Shown: positions 24,843-34,700 of the stretch, piece by piece
How the letters are laid out: each line of letters begins with the position of its first letter
Position numbering within the stretch: the first letter of the stretch is position 1
NCBI GenBank assembly: GCA_017484225.1
Contig: JAFUTN010000011.1
Coordinates: forward strand, 1-36,044
DNA length: 36,044 bases
Reading direction: 5' to 3'
DNA from: Alphaproteobacteria bacterium
GTDB lineage: Bacteria > Pseudomonadota > Alphaproteobacteria > RF32 > CAG-239
Position numbers and translations under genes: made by a program
The notes under the pieces: generated by a model
What the model saw: only the letters and a program-made list of their open reading frames with translations
Databases searched by the model: none
Told to the model about the DNA's origin: nothing

Positions 24843-25787
24843 TTATTTTTTGTAAGAAGCTCTTTTTATTCGGTCGTTAATTGCCAAACCAAGTCCTTGC
24901 GTAGGAATTGGTGCTATGGCAATTTTTCCGTGTTTAGCTGATTTATCGGCCAAACGTAAAAAAGCAAATAAGTTGCTGGCTGCTTCGGATAAATTTCCTG
25001 AAGGACTAAGGTTCAAATCACCGTCTGTTTCGGCAAAACCTATGTAAAAATCATCAGCATCAGGTTGAGTGACATTAATTCTTAAAATGTTCTTTGGTGC
25101 ATAGTGACGCAATAACTGTCCGGGGGCAGTCGGTAATTCCGGATTACCTGCGGAAATAAGGATTTTTTCTCCCAAAAAGTTTTCAATATCTTCTTTTGCC
25201 GTTCCACCGGCACGTAATAACACAACTTTGCTTGTGGTCAGGTCAATAATGGTGGATTCTACACCGACTTTGCATTGTCCGCCGTCCAAAATCATATCCA
25301 CACTTTCTCCCAAACCTTCAAGAACGTGTTGTGCCGTTGTCGGACTAACGGCTTGATATTTGTTTGCGGATGGAGCAACAATCGGAACTCCGCTTTTGCG
25401 GATTAAATCAAGAGCCACCTGATGGTTAGGCATTCTTACAGTTAGGGTTCGTAATCCGGAACAAGCCAAGTCTATGCTGGGATTATCATCTGTGCGCCGC
25501 AAAACAAAAGTCAGCGGTCCCGGCCAAAATTTTTTTGCCAGAGCAAAAACCCTTTCGTCGGTTGCCGCATATTCCCGCAGAATATCCGTTTCGGCAATAT
25601 GAGAAATCAGCGGGTCAAATTTAGGACGTTGTTTGGCCGCAAAAATATTTGCCACGGCTTTACTGTCATAAACATTTGCCCCGAGTCCGTAAACCGTTTC
25701 GGTCGGAAAAGCTACCAAACCGCCGTTTTTGATTATTTCGGCCGCTTGGGAAATATTATCTTCCGTGTTTGAAAATATCTTACTCAT
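24843..25787 (-). CDS. tsaC: L-threonylcarbamoyladenylate synthase (Sua5 type)
   Basis: It makes threonylcarbamoyl-AMP for the t6A modification of tRNAs that read ANN codons. The 314-residue protein has the YrdC domain (AFPTETVYGLGANV, AAKQRPKFDPLI, FWPGPLTFVL, VPIVAPSANK, VESTIIDL), then a linker and the C-terminal Sua5 domain (PGQLLRHYAPK onward). That makes it the longer Sua5 form rather than short TsaC. It starts 5 bp after the SUKH-like gene, so it shares that transcript. Confidence 0.94.
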   Translation of the reverse strand: MSKIFSNTEDNISQAAEIIKNGGLVAFPTETVYGLGANVYDSKAVANIFAAKQRPKFDPLISHIAETDILREYAATDERVFALAKKFWPGPLTFVLRRTDDNPSIDLACSGLRTLTVRMPNHQVALDLIRKSGVPIVAPSANKYQAVSPTTAQHVLEGLGESVDMILDGGQCKVGVESTIIDLTTSKVVLLRAGGTAKEDIENFLGEKILISAGNPELPTAPGQLLRHYAPKNILRINVTQPDADDFYIGFAETDGDLNLSPSGNLSEAASNLFAFLRLADKSAKHGKIAIAPIPTQGLGLAINDRIKRASYKK

Positions 25788-25792
25788 TTTTG

Positions 25793-26194
25793 TTACACAT
25801 TAAAAATTTGCGCCAAAGCATCTTCCAGATTTTTTTCATTGTATTCATCAATAATGGTGTAGTCTTCTCGGTCTAAAACCATATACTTATGTTTTTTGAA
25901 ATGATACACCAACAAATCAAAGTCATTGTAACCCAAAATAATGCAGTTTCGCGGGCGTTGCATTTGCTCGTTTTTATCAATAATATCCAAATCATCATCA
26001 ACGGTAGCACCGAAAATATATGCTCCTTCGGCCTTAATTCCGTTGTATGTCTTGAGAAATTCCGTATAAGAATGAGGCAAAAAATCAAGCTTCATGTTTA
26101 CCAATATTTTTTGTGCCACAATAAGGGATTCCGCATCCAATTTTTCACCTTGAGCAAACCTTCTGTTTTTAAGGTTACGAATAAAACTTCCCAT
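25793..26194 (-). CDS. SMI1/KNR4 (SUKH)-like protein
   Basis: The 133-residue cytoplasmic protein has the SUKH signature: LPHSYTEFLKTYNGI, then GAYIFGATVDDDLDI, then a strand-rich region IILGYNDFDLLVYHFKKHKYMVLDRED and a closing helix. Many SUKH proteins are immunity proteins for nuclease toxins; others have housekeeping roles. It starts 11 bp after a gene with an HNH-like motif, the partner type often seen in polymorphic toxin systems. Whether it inhibits that protein is inference. Confidence 0.75.
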   Translation of the reverse strand: MGSFIRNLKNRRFAQGEKLDAESLIVAQKILVNMKLDFLPHSYTEFLKTYNGIKAEGAYIFGATVDDDLDIIDKNEQMQRPRNCIILGYNDFDLLVYHFKKHKYMVLDREDYTIIDEYNEKNLEDALAQIFNV

Positions 26195-26205
26195 CTGATT
26201 GTGCC

Positions 26206-27693
26206 TTATCTTGATTTTGTATTATGAGCAATGCTAACAGTTTTTTTAAATTCCGTCAACTCCAATTTGTCAGCAATAAAACTGTGCAGTTCGTCTGCCA
26301 TTGAGTTGTATGTATTATACCCGTATTCGTTGACTTTTATGTTGTGTTTTTTAATAACGATTGCAACGTTATTCATATATTCGGCCTGACATTCGTAATA
26401 ATTAGCCTTATGTAGCAAATCCTCTTGTCGTCGTTCAAGGAACTCTTGATTGTTTTCCAAATCTCCGAATACGGCATCATTTTCGGCAAATCCGATTCTT
26501 GTGCGCATTTGTTTGTCTGTAATATTAAGATGAGAGAAAAATGTCTGCATATTATCGTGTTTTACAAGCGTATCAAACAAGTGATAATAATATTGGTGCA
26601 TTTTAGACTCAACCAATACCAAATTGTTCGGGTAGTTTGAAGCGGCCAGAGATTCGGAATCCGTAAATTTTACGGCATATCCGTGATGAACTTCCAATCT
26701 CGGTAAAACATATCTATCAACAGGTTCTCCGTTTCTGTCTCGGGCTAAAATGAGGTTGGCCTTGTTTTCGTCAATCAGCTCATCTACAAGTTTTTGCGGT
26801 ATTTTATCGCCGACTTTTGCTTTACCGACATTATATCCGTTGCGCTTTAGTGCTTTAAGTGTTCTTGGCGTGTGATAAATTTCCGTAACGACCAATCCGT
26901 CCAAATCACACGCACCGAAACGTTTCATCTGGTTGCATAATGAATTAACGCAACGTTCATCAATTTTTTTGCTGAGTAACAAGTTGCGGAAATTGTTACC
27001 GTAATTTTTCATAAAAGAGCGAACATACCGGTTCCGAATACAATCTTCTTTTTCTACAAAATGAGCTCTTTCCGCATCTTTATTTGCGAAAATATTATAA
27101 ATAACGTCGCAAAAATCGCTGACAGTCATAACCTTCAGTGTATCGGGATGAAACTTATTTTTCTGCATATATAGCTTAATTTGGTCTTCTATATTACGAA
27201 AACTTTGAAATTGAGCCATAACCCGCCAGTTTGGAGAAGCGTCTAAATCATAAAGGGAAAGTTTGTAATTCTTTTGCCCTTGTCTTTCACGAAAATATTT
27301 GTATAGCGGGCTGAGTTGATCCTCGCGTCGGCGGTTTATTGAGCCGTAACAATCCATGCGCACCAATCTTTTTTCATCAACAAACAAAGGGGCGCAAGTT
27401 CCTTCTTCATACGAAGAACCTGTTTTTTCGTGTATAACATTAAGCTGTTTTTCCGCTATTGAATGACGCACATTGTTTCGGTCTTTAGTATATTCTCTTA
27501 ACAAAGCGATATATGTCAGTTGCTCTTGGTGACTGAGGGTTGAAAACCCATTATAAAAGTATTTGTCACTATTTAAAAGCAAAACGAATTTGTTGCTGAC
27601 ATGATTAACATATTCATCATTTGGAAGTATATTTGAATATTTTTCTCTTTTTTGTTTGTGTTTTTCTTTGTATGAGATTTTTTTCTTATTCAT
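26206..27693 (-). CDS. HNH-motif protein, possible nuclease
   Basis: A 495-residue basic, hydrophilic protein without signal or membrane segment. Near residues 330-371 it holds PRLEVHHGYAVKF, then NYPNNLVLVESKMHQYYYH. The H336-H337, N356/N357, H366 and H371 spacing looks like an HNH/WHH nuclease site. The N-terminal 320 residues match nothing I recognise. No good ribosome site precedes the ATG at 27693 and the Lys-rich start (MNKKKISYKEKHKQKREK) is unusual. It is the first gene of an operon with the SUKH-like and Sua5 genes. Toxin, restriction-type or RNA-acting roles are all open. Confidence 0.7.
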   Translation of the reverse strand: MNKKKISYKEKHKQKREKYSNILPNDEYVNHVSNKFVLLLNSDKYFYNGFSTLSHQEQLTYIALLREYTKDRNNVRHSIAEKQLNVIHEKTGSSYEEGTCAPLFVDEKRLVRMDCYGSINRRREDQLSPLYKYFRERQGQKNYKLSLYDLDASPNWRVMAQFQSFRNIEDQIKLYMQKNKFHPDTLKVMTVSDFCDVIYNIFANKDAERAHFVEKEDCIRNRYVRSFMKNYGNNFRNLLLSKKIDERCVNSLCNQMKRFGACDLDGLVVTEIYHTPRTLKALKRNGYNVGKAKVGDKIPQKLVDELIDENKANLILARDRNGEPVDRYVLPRLEVHHGYAVKFTDSESLAASNYPNNLVLVESKMHQYYYHLFDTLVKHDNMQTFFSHLNITDKQMRTRIGFAENDAVFGDLENNQEFLERRQEDLLHKANYYECQAEYMNNVAIVIKKHNIKVNEYGYNTYNSMADELHSFIADKLELTEFKKTVSIAHNTKSR

Positions 27694-27824
27694 TTTGCTT
27701 TGGTCCGATTATTTTTTTTATTTTGTCAAATACTAGCTTACAAAAAAATAAATGTCTATACATTTTTTTTACGAAATTGATTATATAGTGCAGTTATGAA
27801 CAACTTTTGTAACGGAGAAAAATA

Positions 27825-29240
27825 ATGGTAGAATTTGCATTGGGAAAAAATATCAAAGTAAAAAGCGATAAAATGCTGATAGCATCTAAAACGTCACAGA
27901 TTACGGCAGAACTTAATGCCGAAGAACGGATTTTGGTATCGGCAATCAATAAACAATCACCGACAGACAAAATAAAAGAATACAGTTTGGGTTCATATAA
28001 AGTTTTTGTTTGTGTTGCAGATGCAAAACAAAACGCATTGGATTGGCAAAAATCAGGTGCGTATGCTTACAAATTTTTGAAAAACAGCCGAGAAGTGAAA
28101 ATTAAAATTATCGGTTTTAACGAAAAGGCCGTGTGTGATTTTTCCTTTGGTTTGGAAATGGCCTCATATCGCTTTGATAAGTATTTCACCAAGAAAAAAG
28201 ATGATTTTTATCCTAAGCTGGAAAGAGTTGTATTTACAGGAATTAAGGATTTTTCCGATTACAAGGATTTTGCTTCTTTGGCTAATTGCGTGCGCTATGC
28301 CCGTGATTTGACCAATGAGCCGGCAAATCAGCTGACGCCGGAAATTTTGGCTTCGGATATACGTCGTTTGGAATATCTCGGATTGGATATTGAAGTGTTG
28401 GATGAACAATCCATGAAGGAAAAAGGTTTTAATTTAGCGTATGCGGTGGGGCAGGGGTCGGCTAATCGCCCGCGGATAGCCGTGATTAAATGGAACGGAA
28501 ACAAAAACAGTTCCGAATATAAAGTAGGTTTGGTCGGAAAAGGTGTTACTTTTGACAGCGGCGGCATTTCATTAAAGCCGGCGAATAATATGTGGGATAT
28601 GAAACAAGATATGGCCGGTGCGGCAGCTATGGTTGCAACCATGAAATCTCTGGCTTTGGGGCATTGTGAAAAAAATGTTGTGGCGGTTGTCGGTTTGGTG
28701 GAAAATATGCCTTCCGGTTCGGCTTATCGTCCGGGGGATATTGTTACCTCCATGTCGGGGCAAACGGTGGAAGTGCAGAATACGGATGCGGAAGGGCGTT
28801 TGGTTTTGGCTGATTGCCTCACATACATCCAAAAAGAATTTAAGCCTGAATATGTTATAGATATGGCCACATTGACCGGTGCTATCGTGATTGCACTCGG
28901 AAATACCTTTGCCGGATTGTTTTCAAACAACGAAAAAATGATTAAGACTTTGAAAGCTGCCGGTGATGAATGCGGTGAGCGTTTGTGGCACATGCCGATG
29001 GATAAAGAATACGATAAATTGATGGATTCAAATATTGCCGATATGAAAAATATCGGCGGGCGCAATGCCGGTTCGGCTACGGCAGCCTGCTTTTTGAACA
29101 GATTTGTAGAAAAAAATACTAAATGGGCGCACATTGATATTGCCGGTATGGATTTAACAGATGGCAGCAAAGCAATGTATCCGAAAGGCGCAAGCGGATT
29201 TGGAGTGTTGCTTTTGAATAAATTTATGGAAAAAATATAA
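27825..29240 (+). CDS. pepA: Leucyl aminopeptidase (M17)
   Basis: A cytosolic, hexameric two-metal enzyme that removes N-terminal residues from peptides. The 471-residue protein has the M17 catalytic domain: VGKGVTFDSGGISLKP (about 238-253, metal lysine and Asp), MKQDMAGAAA, and NTDAEGRLVLADCL (from about 319; D321, E323, R325), then MATLTGA and ASGFGV near the end. The N-terminal domain is diverged, as usual. GGAG precedes the ATG. PepA can also bind DNA in some bacteria; nothing here shows that. Confidence 0.95.
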   Translation: MVEFALGKNIKVKSDKMLIASKTSQITAELNAEERILVSAINKQSPTDKIKEYSLGSYKVFVCVADAKQNALDWQKSGAYAYKFLKNSREVKIKIIGFNEKAVCDFSFGLEMASYRFDKYFTKKKDDFYPKLERVVFTGIKDFSDYKDFASLANCVRYARDLTNEPANQLTPEILASDIRRLEYLGLDIEVLDEQSMKEKGFNLAYAVGQGSANRPRIAVIKWNGNKNSSEYKVGLVGKGVTFDSGGISLKPANNMWDMKQDMAGAAAMVATMKSLALGHCEKNVVAVVGLVENMPSGSAYRPGDIVTSMSGQTVEVQNTDAEGRLVLADCLTYIQKEFKPEYVIDMATLTGAIVIALGNTFAGLFSNNEKMIKTLKAAGDECGERLWHMPMDKEYDKLMDSNIADMKNIGGRNAGSATAACFLNRFVEKNTKWAHIDIAGMDLTDGSKAMYPKGASGFGVLLLNKFMEKI

Positions 29241-29306
29241 ATTTGTTGCAATTTTGTCAAAAAATGTTAATATGGCAATATGTCTAACAATTAAATACAT
29301 ATAGTT

Positions 29307-29591
29307 ATGGAAGTTTATGCATTTTTTGCAGTCATCTTTGTCGTGGCTGTGTTTTATGGAGTTATGTTTGCCGGCGAATTATCGGATTCTGAAAAAGAAA
29401 AAAAATCCTACGCCGCCGAATATCCTTTTTTGGGAGTCTTCTGTTGGTTTACTCTGATGGGGATAACCTATTGGATGCTCCGAATGGCAGACAAAAACAT
29501 TTTGTTTACGTATGCCGGTGTTGTGGAATGCTTGGCAGTGGTGTTGCTGACATTTTACGTGACAAATCTTTTTAGGCACCGTAAAACATAA
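29307..29591 (+). CDS. Small membrane protein, unknown
   Basis: A 94-residue protein with three hydrophobic segments (about 3-22, 42-58, 68-86) and an acidic/basic loop (ELSDSEKEKK). No family recognised. The ribosome site is weak. It lies 66 bp after pepA and ends directly at a strong terminator, so it is probably expressed with pepA. Confidence 0.65.
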   Translation: MEVYAFFAVIFVVAVFYGVMFAGELSDSEKEKKSYAAEYPFLGVFCWFTLMGITYWMLRMADKNILFTYAGVVECLAVVLLTFYVTNLFRHRKT

Positions 29592-29625
29592 TCAAAAAGG
29601 AAGCCAATCGGCTTCCTTTTTGATT
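29590..29625. terminator. Strong 16-bp terminator hairpin
   Basis: Arms 29590-29605 and 29610-29625 pair perfectly (core AAAAAGGAAGCC/GGCTTCCTTTTT) with loop AATC. It serves the plus-strand pepA side and the minus-strand hxlR side. Confidence 0.9.
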
Positions 29626-29680
29626 ATGCCATATCCGGCAATAATGATTTTTTGATTACGCCATATCCGGCAATAAGGAT
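29622..29680. repeat. 32-bp tandem duplication of the end of the HxlR gene
   Basis: GATTACGCCATATCCGGCAA (from 29654) covers the last codons and stop of the HxlR gene on the minus strand. A near-identical copy (GATTATGCC...) starts 32 bp away at 29622, beyond the stop. It would again read LLPDMA-stop. Confidence 0.75.
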
Positions 29681-29997
29681 TTTACATTTTGTTCGTAATA
29701 TTCTTCAGCCCAAGCTTTCATAGAATCCAACACAGGCTTAAGGCTGTATCCTAAATTTGTCAGAGTGTATTCAACGCGCGGCGGAATTTGTGCATATACA
29801 GTGCGAATCAAAATACCTTTCTCTTCCAAAGAGCGCAGATTCGCTGTTAAAACTTTTTGTGTAATGTTACCAAGTTCTTTTTTGATTTCACCAAAACGTT
29901 TTGTGCCTTCCATTAACTCTTGGATAATCATAACTTTCCAGCGGTCACCCATTGTTTTCAAGGCCATTTCAACCATAGTCTCAGGCATTTCTAACAT
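29656..29997 (-). CDS. HxlR-family winged-helix regulator
   Basis: The 113-residue protein has the HxlR/MarR-like winged helix: MGDRWKVMIIQELMEGTKRFGEIKKEL, TQKVLTANLRSLEEKGILIR, and the wing VEYTLTNLGYSLKPVLDSMKAWAEEY. The N-terminal redox cysteine present in some members is absent. AAGGAG lies 7 nt before the ATG. A TTGTAA/TTACAA inverted pair (30016-30049) lies just upstream and could be a self-regulatory site. Its ligand and targets are unknown; the membrane protein gene before it may be one. Confidence 0.9.
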   Translation of the reverse strand: MLEMPETMVEMALKTMGDRWKVMIIQELMEGTKRFGEIKKELGNITQKVLTANLRSLEEKGILIRTVYAQIPPRVEYTLTNLGYSLKPVLDSMKAWAEEYYEQNVKSLLPDMA

Positions 29998-30091
29998 AGT
30001 TTTACTCCTTTAACATTGTAACACATTAAAAATAACGTCTTTTTTACAAAAATCAAGCATTTAATAAGATAAATCAACAAAATATCGTAAT

Positions 30092-30670
30092 TTATTTATT
30101 GAAGTCATAAATATCCGATCCGTCTGCCGCAAAAGAGCTGATATTTTCAGCACCGGCAGGCAGGCAAAACTGATAATGGTTAATGGCATAGCTGGCAATA
30201 GCTAAAGCAGCAATCGGAAGCAATACTTTTTCAAAAGGAAAGTGTGCATGCCCTCCGTTTTTGGCTTTCATCCATTGATAAAACACTGATGAGTATATTA
30301 ACAACAATGCTCCTAAAATGGCGCAGAATAAAAACGGATCCAAATAAAAAATTAAAATCGGGCGAGGGGAATAAACCAAATCTTTGATATACACTCCGCC
30401 AATCATTGAAAATGAAAGCAGCATAAGAATAGAGTTGCGGAATTTGAAATTCCAACCTTTTTTCTCAAACCATAAAATTGTCCAGTATCCGATTAAAGCC
30501 AGTAATGCACCTGACCAAACGGCAATAACTCCGTCATCAACGCCTAAATTGCGTGCAACTTCAAGCCCTACCACAACACCGACCGTGCATACGGCACATG
30601 CCGGATTTGCCAACACAGGCAAAGCATAAAACAAACACAGCATAAGCAGACAAGAAAAAAACATCATCAT
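30092..30670 (-). CDS. Membrane protein with CxxC motif, unknown family
   Basis: The 192-residue protein has an N-terminal signal-like segment. Then comes NPACAVCTVGVVVGLEVARNLGVDDGVIAVWSGALL, a pattern of a conserved bacterial membrane family of unknown function (C-x2-C next to G-V-D-D). Four to five further membrane segments follow, with HAHFPFEK in a loop. GGGAGA immediately precedes three successive ATG codons (30670, 30667, 30664); the first is given. An in-frame start at 30724 lacks a ribosome site. The CxxC at the membrane face suggests redox or metal binding, as inference. Confidence 0.75.
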   Translation of the reverse strand: MMMFFSCLLMLCLFYALPVLANPACAVCTVGVVVGLEVARNLGVDDGVIAVWSGALLALIGYWTILWFEKKGWNFKFRNSILMLLSFSMIGGVYIKDLVYSPRPILIFYLDPFLFCAILGALLLIYSSVFYQWMKAKNGGHAHFPFEKVLLPIAALAIASYAINHYQFCLPAGAENISSFAADGSDIYDFNK

Positions 30671-30924
30671 ATTTCTCCCTAAAAAACGGACTAAACTTTT
30701 TATAAGATAAAAGGTATATATCAAAAGTCAATAATAAACATTTTTTTGTTTGAAAAACGGTGCAAACATGGCTTGTAATATGGGATTAATCATTTTTTTA
30801 CTCATAAAAACTATAATGTTACAAAAATATTAAACTTTTGCCGGAATGTAAAAAGATTCTGGCATTGTTTGAATGTTTATGGTAAATTTAAGATAGATTG
30901 GATTGTTTATGTTGTGAGGATGAA

Positions 30925-31659
30925 GTGTATATATGGATTTTACTTGCGTCAATAATGGTTGCTCTTACTTTTTTCAACCTATCGCCGCGCAGTGATAAAG
31001 ACGGATATATATCGGAAGCGAAAGCTGCTTCGGTTGTGAGCAGATTCCGTATAGAACACGTTGCGGCAATGCAAGCTACGGAGTGTGATTTGATAATGAA
31101 ACGCAATCCGTCAAGCTCTCAAAACATAATGGAAATAGAATATGAAGGACTGCAAGGCTTTTTGCCTATCGGATATCAGCGTGTGGCAAGCTTTGCTCCG
31201 AAGCATGAAATTTATTGCCTTGCCGGAAAAATAGAATCTTCACCCGAACTAAGCGTTAATTGTGCGGTAAGTTCTTATCGTTATCTGATTTCGTATGTGA
31301 AAATTCCCGATAAATGGATAACAAAAGCCGGAGATGAAATTTCTCCGTTACCGGCATTGACTAATTTTGTGGCTAAAAGTTATGTTTCCGGCGGTATGTT
31401 CGGATGGACAATTTGTGATGCGGAAAACGGTTGTTCTTTGCACCATTCCCGCTCAGATTGGGATAACGTAAACAATCAAAACATAGATGACGATAAATTC
31501 GGCGTTATGATGGGAGATCCTACCAAACGTCAGGGATTTGTCAGCGGACTGATGGCCGAGGGCGGAAAGTTTGCTACGGAATGCTACGGTAATGCGTGCT
31601 TGTTTTCATATAACAAATACAATGTTAAAGATACGGGCGGCCACTGTTCGGAGCAGTAA
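30925..31659 (+). CDS. Pilin-like single-pass protein, possible minor pilin
   Basis: The 244-residue protein has a short N-terminal start, one hydrophobic helix (about 4-20), and a helical stretch (SEAKAASVVSRFRIEHVAAMQATEC). A globular Cys-containing domain with SGGMFGWTICDAENGC follows. This resembles pseudopilins or minor pilins without a clear prepilin peptidase site. GTG at 30925 was chosen because AGGA lies just before it; the TTG at 30898 has none. It is 41 bp before the large pilin-like gene, so the two probably work together at a pilus or secretion tip. Confidence 0.7.
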   Translation: MYIWILLASIMVALTFFNLSPRSDKDGYISEAKAASVVSRFRIEHVAAMQATECDLIMKRNPSSSQNIMEIEYEGLQGFLPIGYQRVASFAPKHEIYCLAGKIESSPELSVNCAVSSYRYLISYVKIPDKWITKAGDEISPLPALTNFVAKSYVSGGMFGWTICDAENGCSLHHSRSDWDNVNNQNIDDDKFGVMMGDPTKRQGFVSGLMAEGGKFATECYGNACLFSYNKYNVKDTGGHCSEQ

Positions 31660-31700
31660 TATAATGATGTTAAAAAATGGATGCGATAAGGAGAAAGACT

Positions 31701-34700
31701 ATGACTGATAAGTTCTCAAAAAAAATGGCGCAAAAAGGCGGTTTGATGATTGAAGCTCTGGCTATGCTGGGACTTATAGCCGTAGTTACGCCGACTATGT
31801 ATAAAAAATCAGCTGAGCGCGCGTTGGAGGTTGAAGATATTAATACGGCAACCACAATGAGAACGTATTTGGGTGCAACAAACTCACTTATCGGCGCAAC
31901 TTACGGTGATCTTATCCGTGATATGCGGGCTAACAACGAAACTAACAGGGTTATAAGCATTAATGATTTACGTCCTTATCTGCCGTATAATTTTGATACA
32001 AGCAAGGCGTTGTATGATTTTAATACGCCGAAAATCGGTGTTCATCGTGACGGTAACAGTTTAACGGCGTTTTTGCTGTTTCCGGCAAAATCGGGTAAAG
32101 ACACCGGTCTGGGACAAGAGAGAACAGCGCGTATTGCCAGTATGATCGGTGCCAGCGGCGGTTATGTTTCGGCAGAAAAACAGGCAAAAGGTATCGGCGG
32201 AATTTGGGAATTGAAAGATTCTGATTTTACGGATGTTTTCGGTAATGAAAATGTTAATGTATATTCAATAGTGACGGCATCATCTGATGCAATTAACAAT
32301 GTTAATACCGAAGAAGACACCGATAAGTTTTTATACAGAACATATACGGAAGGTGAGGAGTGGCGCAATACCATGCGTGCCGACTTGTTTATGGGACGAC
32401 CTGACGGTAATGACCGTTATTCAAAAGACTCCGCATACAGTATTCGTGATGTAAAAAGATTAATTATCGGCGCCGAGTCTGCAATATCAAATACGTCCGG
32501 TATGTCAGCGGCAGAGATACAAACGGCGGAAGCAGACAATCAATATGGCTTGTATATGACCGGTGACACCAGCTCGGCATTTGTTAAAGGCACTTTGGAG
32601 GCGGCCGTAAACGAGGCTGCCGGCATTGCTAATTTGAAAGCTGATGACACAAGCTTGAAAACCGGTGCAGATGCTTCCGGAAATTACGCATTCAATACAA
32701 CAAAAGATGCCTTGCAATTCGGTTATAATAATTCAGCCGGATACAGCGAAGCTTATAATTTTCAGGTTGATGGTAGCGGTAATGTTAAGAGCCGTGGTAA
32801 TGTTGTGATGGCCGAAAGTGATGATTGGGATACCATATCTTTGGGAAATCTTCCGGTCGGACATATTTTGTATGGTGAAAAAAATTCCGGTTCCGGTAAG
32901 GTGTCATTGATTAATGAAGATGTGTTCTCCGTTCAAGGTTTTCAAAAAGATGGGGATAATTATAATAAAGACTTCAACAGCAGAGTTAAAATTGCTCGTA
33001 GCGGCTATAAACTTGATGAAAACGGAAATGAAATACCTGAAATCAGATATAATACTTCTCCGACGTTTCCGGTTTATATCGGTGCCAATACGAAAGTTGA
33101 CGGTCTTTTAGCCGCTCGTCAGATAGATGCGCAGAAGCTCCGCCTTGCAACACTGCAAGCCGGCTCTCAAAATATTGATGATGAATATAAGTGGCTGACG
33201 GTTGATGCCAATGGTATTCACGGCAGAAATCCTAATGGAGCTCCATCATTAGGTACGGGATTTGATGTTAGTTCAGGTGAAATTAAAATGTTTACGGGGC
33301 TGATTGACAGAAACAATGCTGATTGGTCTACATCAAGCGGTGCACAAAGCTATTTGAAGGTTGCCAACGGCACGGGTATTGATTTGGAAAGCACCGAACA
33401 AATAGATATATATATGAATAACGATACAGGATCATTAAACATTAAAAATAATACTATTGGTGAGAGATTACAGGAAAATACACTATATATAGAACCAAAC
33501 ACTACTATCGCTGATCCGAATACAAATGTCTTGGTAGATAAAACCAACTTTACGGTTAAAGATAAAGATGGTAAAACCAGATTTGAAGTGCGCGGTAACA
33601 ATGCTTCCGGTATCACAAGCGAAGGTAGCAATAAGTATGATGTTGCCGTGCATGGAAGTGCCGTATTTACATCAGATGCCACAGCTTCGGCAACAGGTGA
33701 TGATTATCGCTATATGACTGTCGGACGATATGATAATAAATCGGCCGTAAATATCGGCGGAGGAACGGATCATCCTAATTATTCTCAAGTATTGACGGTT
33801 GATGAATATTCCGGAGCTCAAGAGGCTGTTCCGACATCAAAAATAGATTCCGGTGCAAATACCAACGATGGAATGGGCGGCGGCACTGTCTATGTTCGTA
33901 AAGGAATGGTTGCCGTTCAACCGCAAAACATGACAAGCAGAGATAATGTTGTCAAAAGCAGTGCGAGTCAGGGATATGGTGTTGTTCAGGCTTCAAGATT
34001 CGTTGCAAACAATAAGGATGAAAATGGTGCATCAGTTGCTGTTCCTGAGTTCTTTAATGTAAACAACGGTTCTGTCGGCAGCGACACTATTTACAAAACA
34101 TACAACGGCTCGTCTGCCAACAGATATGATACATATATGGTAAATCCGGCATATACCTCGGTTATGCATGATATTAAACTGACAACCCGCGGTGGAGCCA
34201 GATTGAGTGATGTTCTTCCGGACTTTATCACTAAAGGTGTGTATATCGTAAACAATACATACCATGATAACTTAAAGAATTTGAAATTTAAGTATAATAC
34301 CGGAAGCATTACTGTTGGAGGTAAAACTCCTACACCGTTTACCAACAGCAGTTTTACCATTAACTCCGAAGAGAGTTGGGCTTCTCCTTATTTAGGAGTT
34401 ATTCCGGCTCCGCAATGTCCTCCGGGATATACGCGTTTGGTAACCATGTCTCCGCAAAGCTTTATGATTGGTCAAGCCGGCAGATTGAAAAAAGGTTCAT
34501 ATACTTCGGCAGGTGACGGCGGATACAGCAGTGAGACAGGTTCGTTCTACTATGTGGAAACAAATGCTCCGGACCCTTCGGCATATAATGATTCTCTGGT
34601 AACCCAGCCGGGTGTTGATTCGCAGGCATATATGCAACTGGAAACCGCAAAAATGAATACCGGTGATTCCAGAACAATGCACATTAAGGGAACAGGTATT

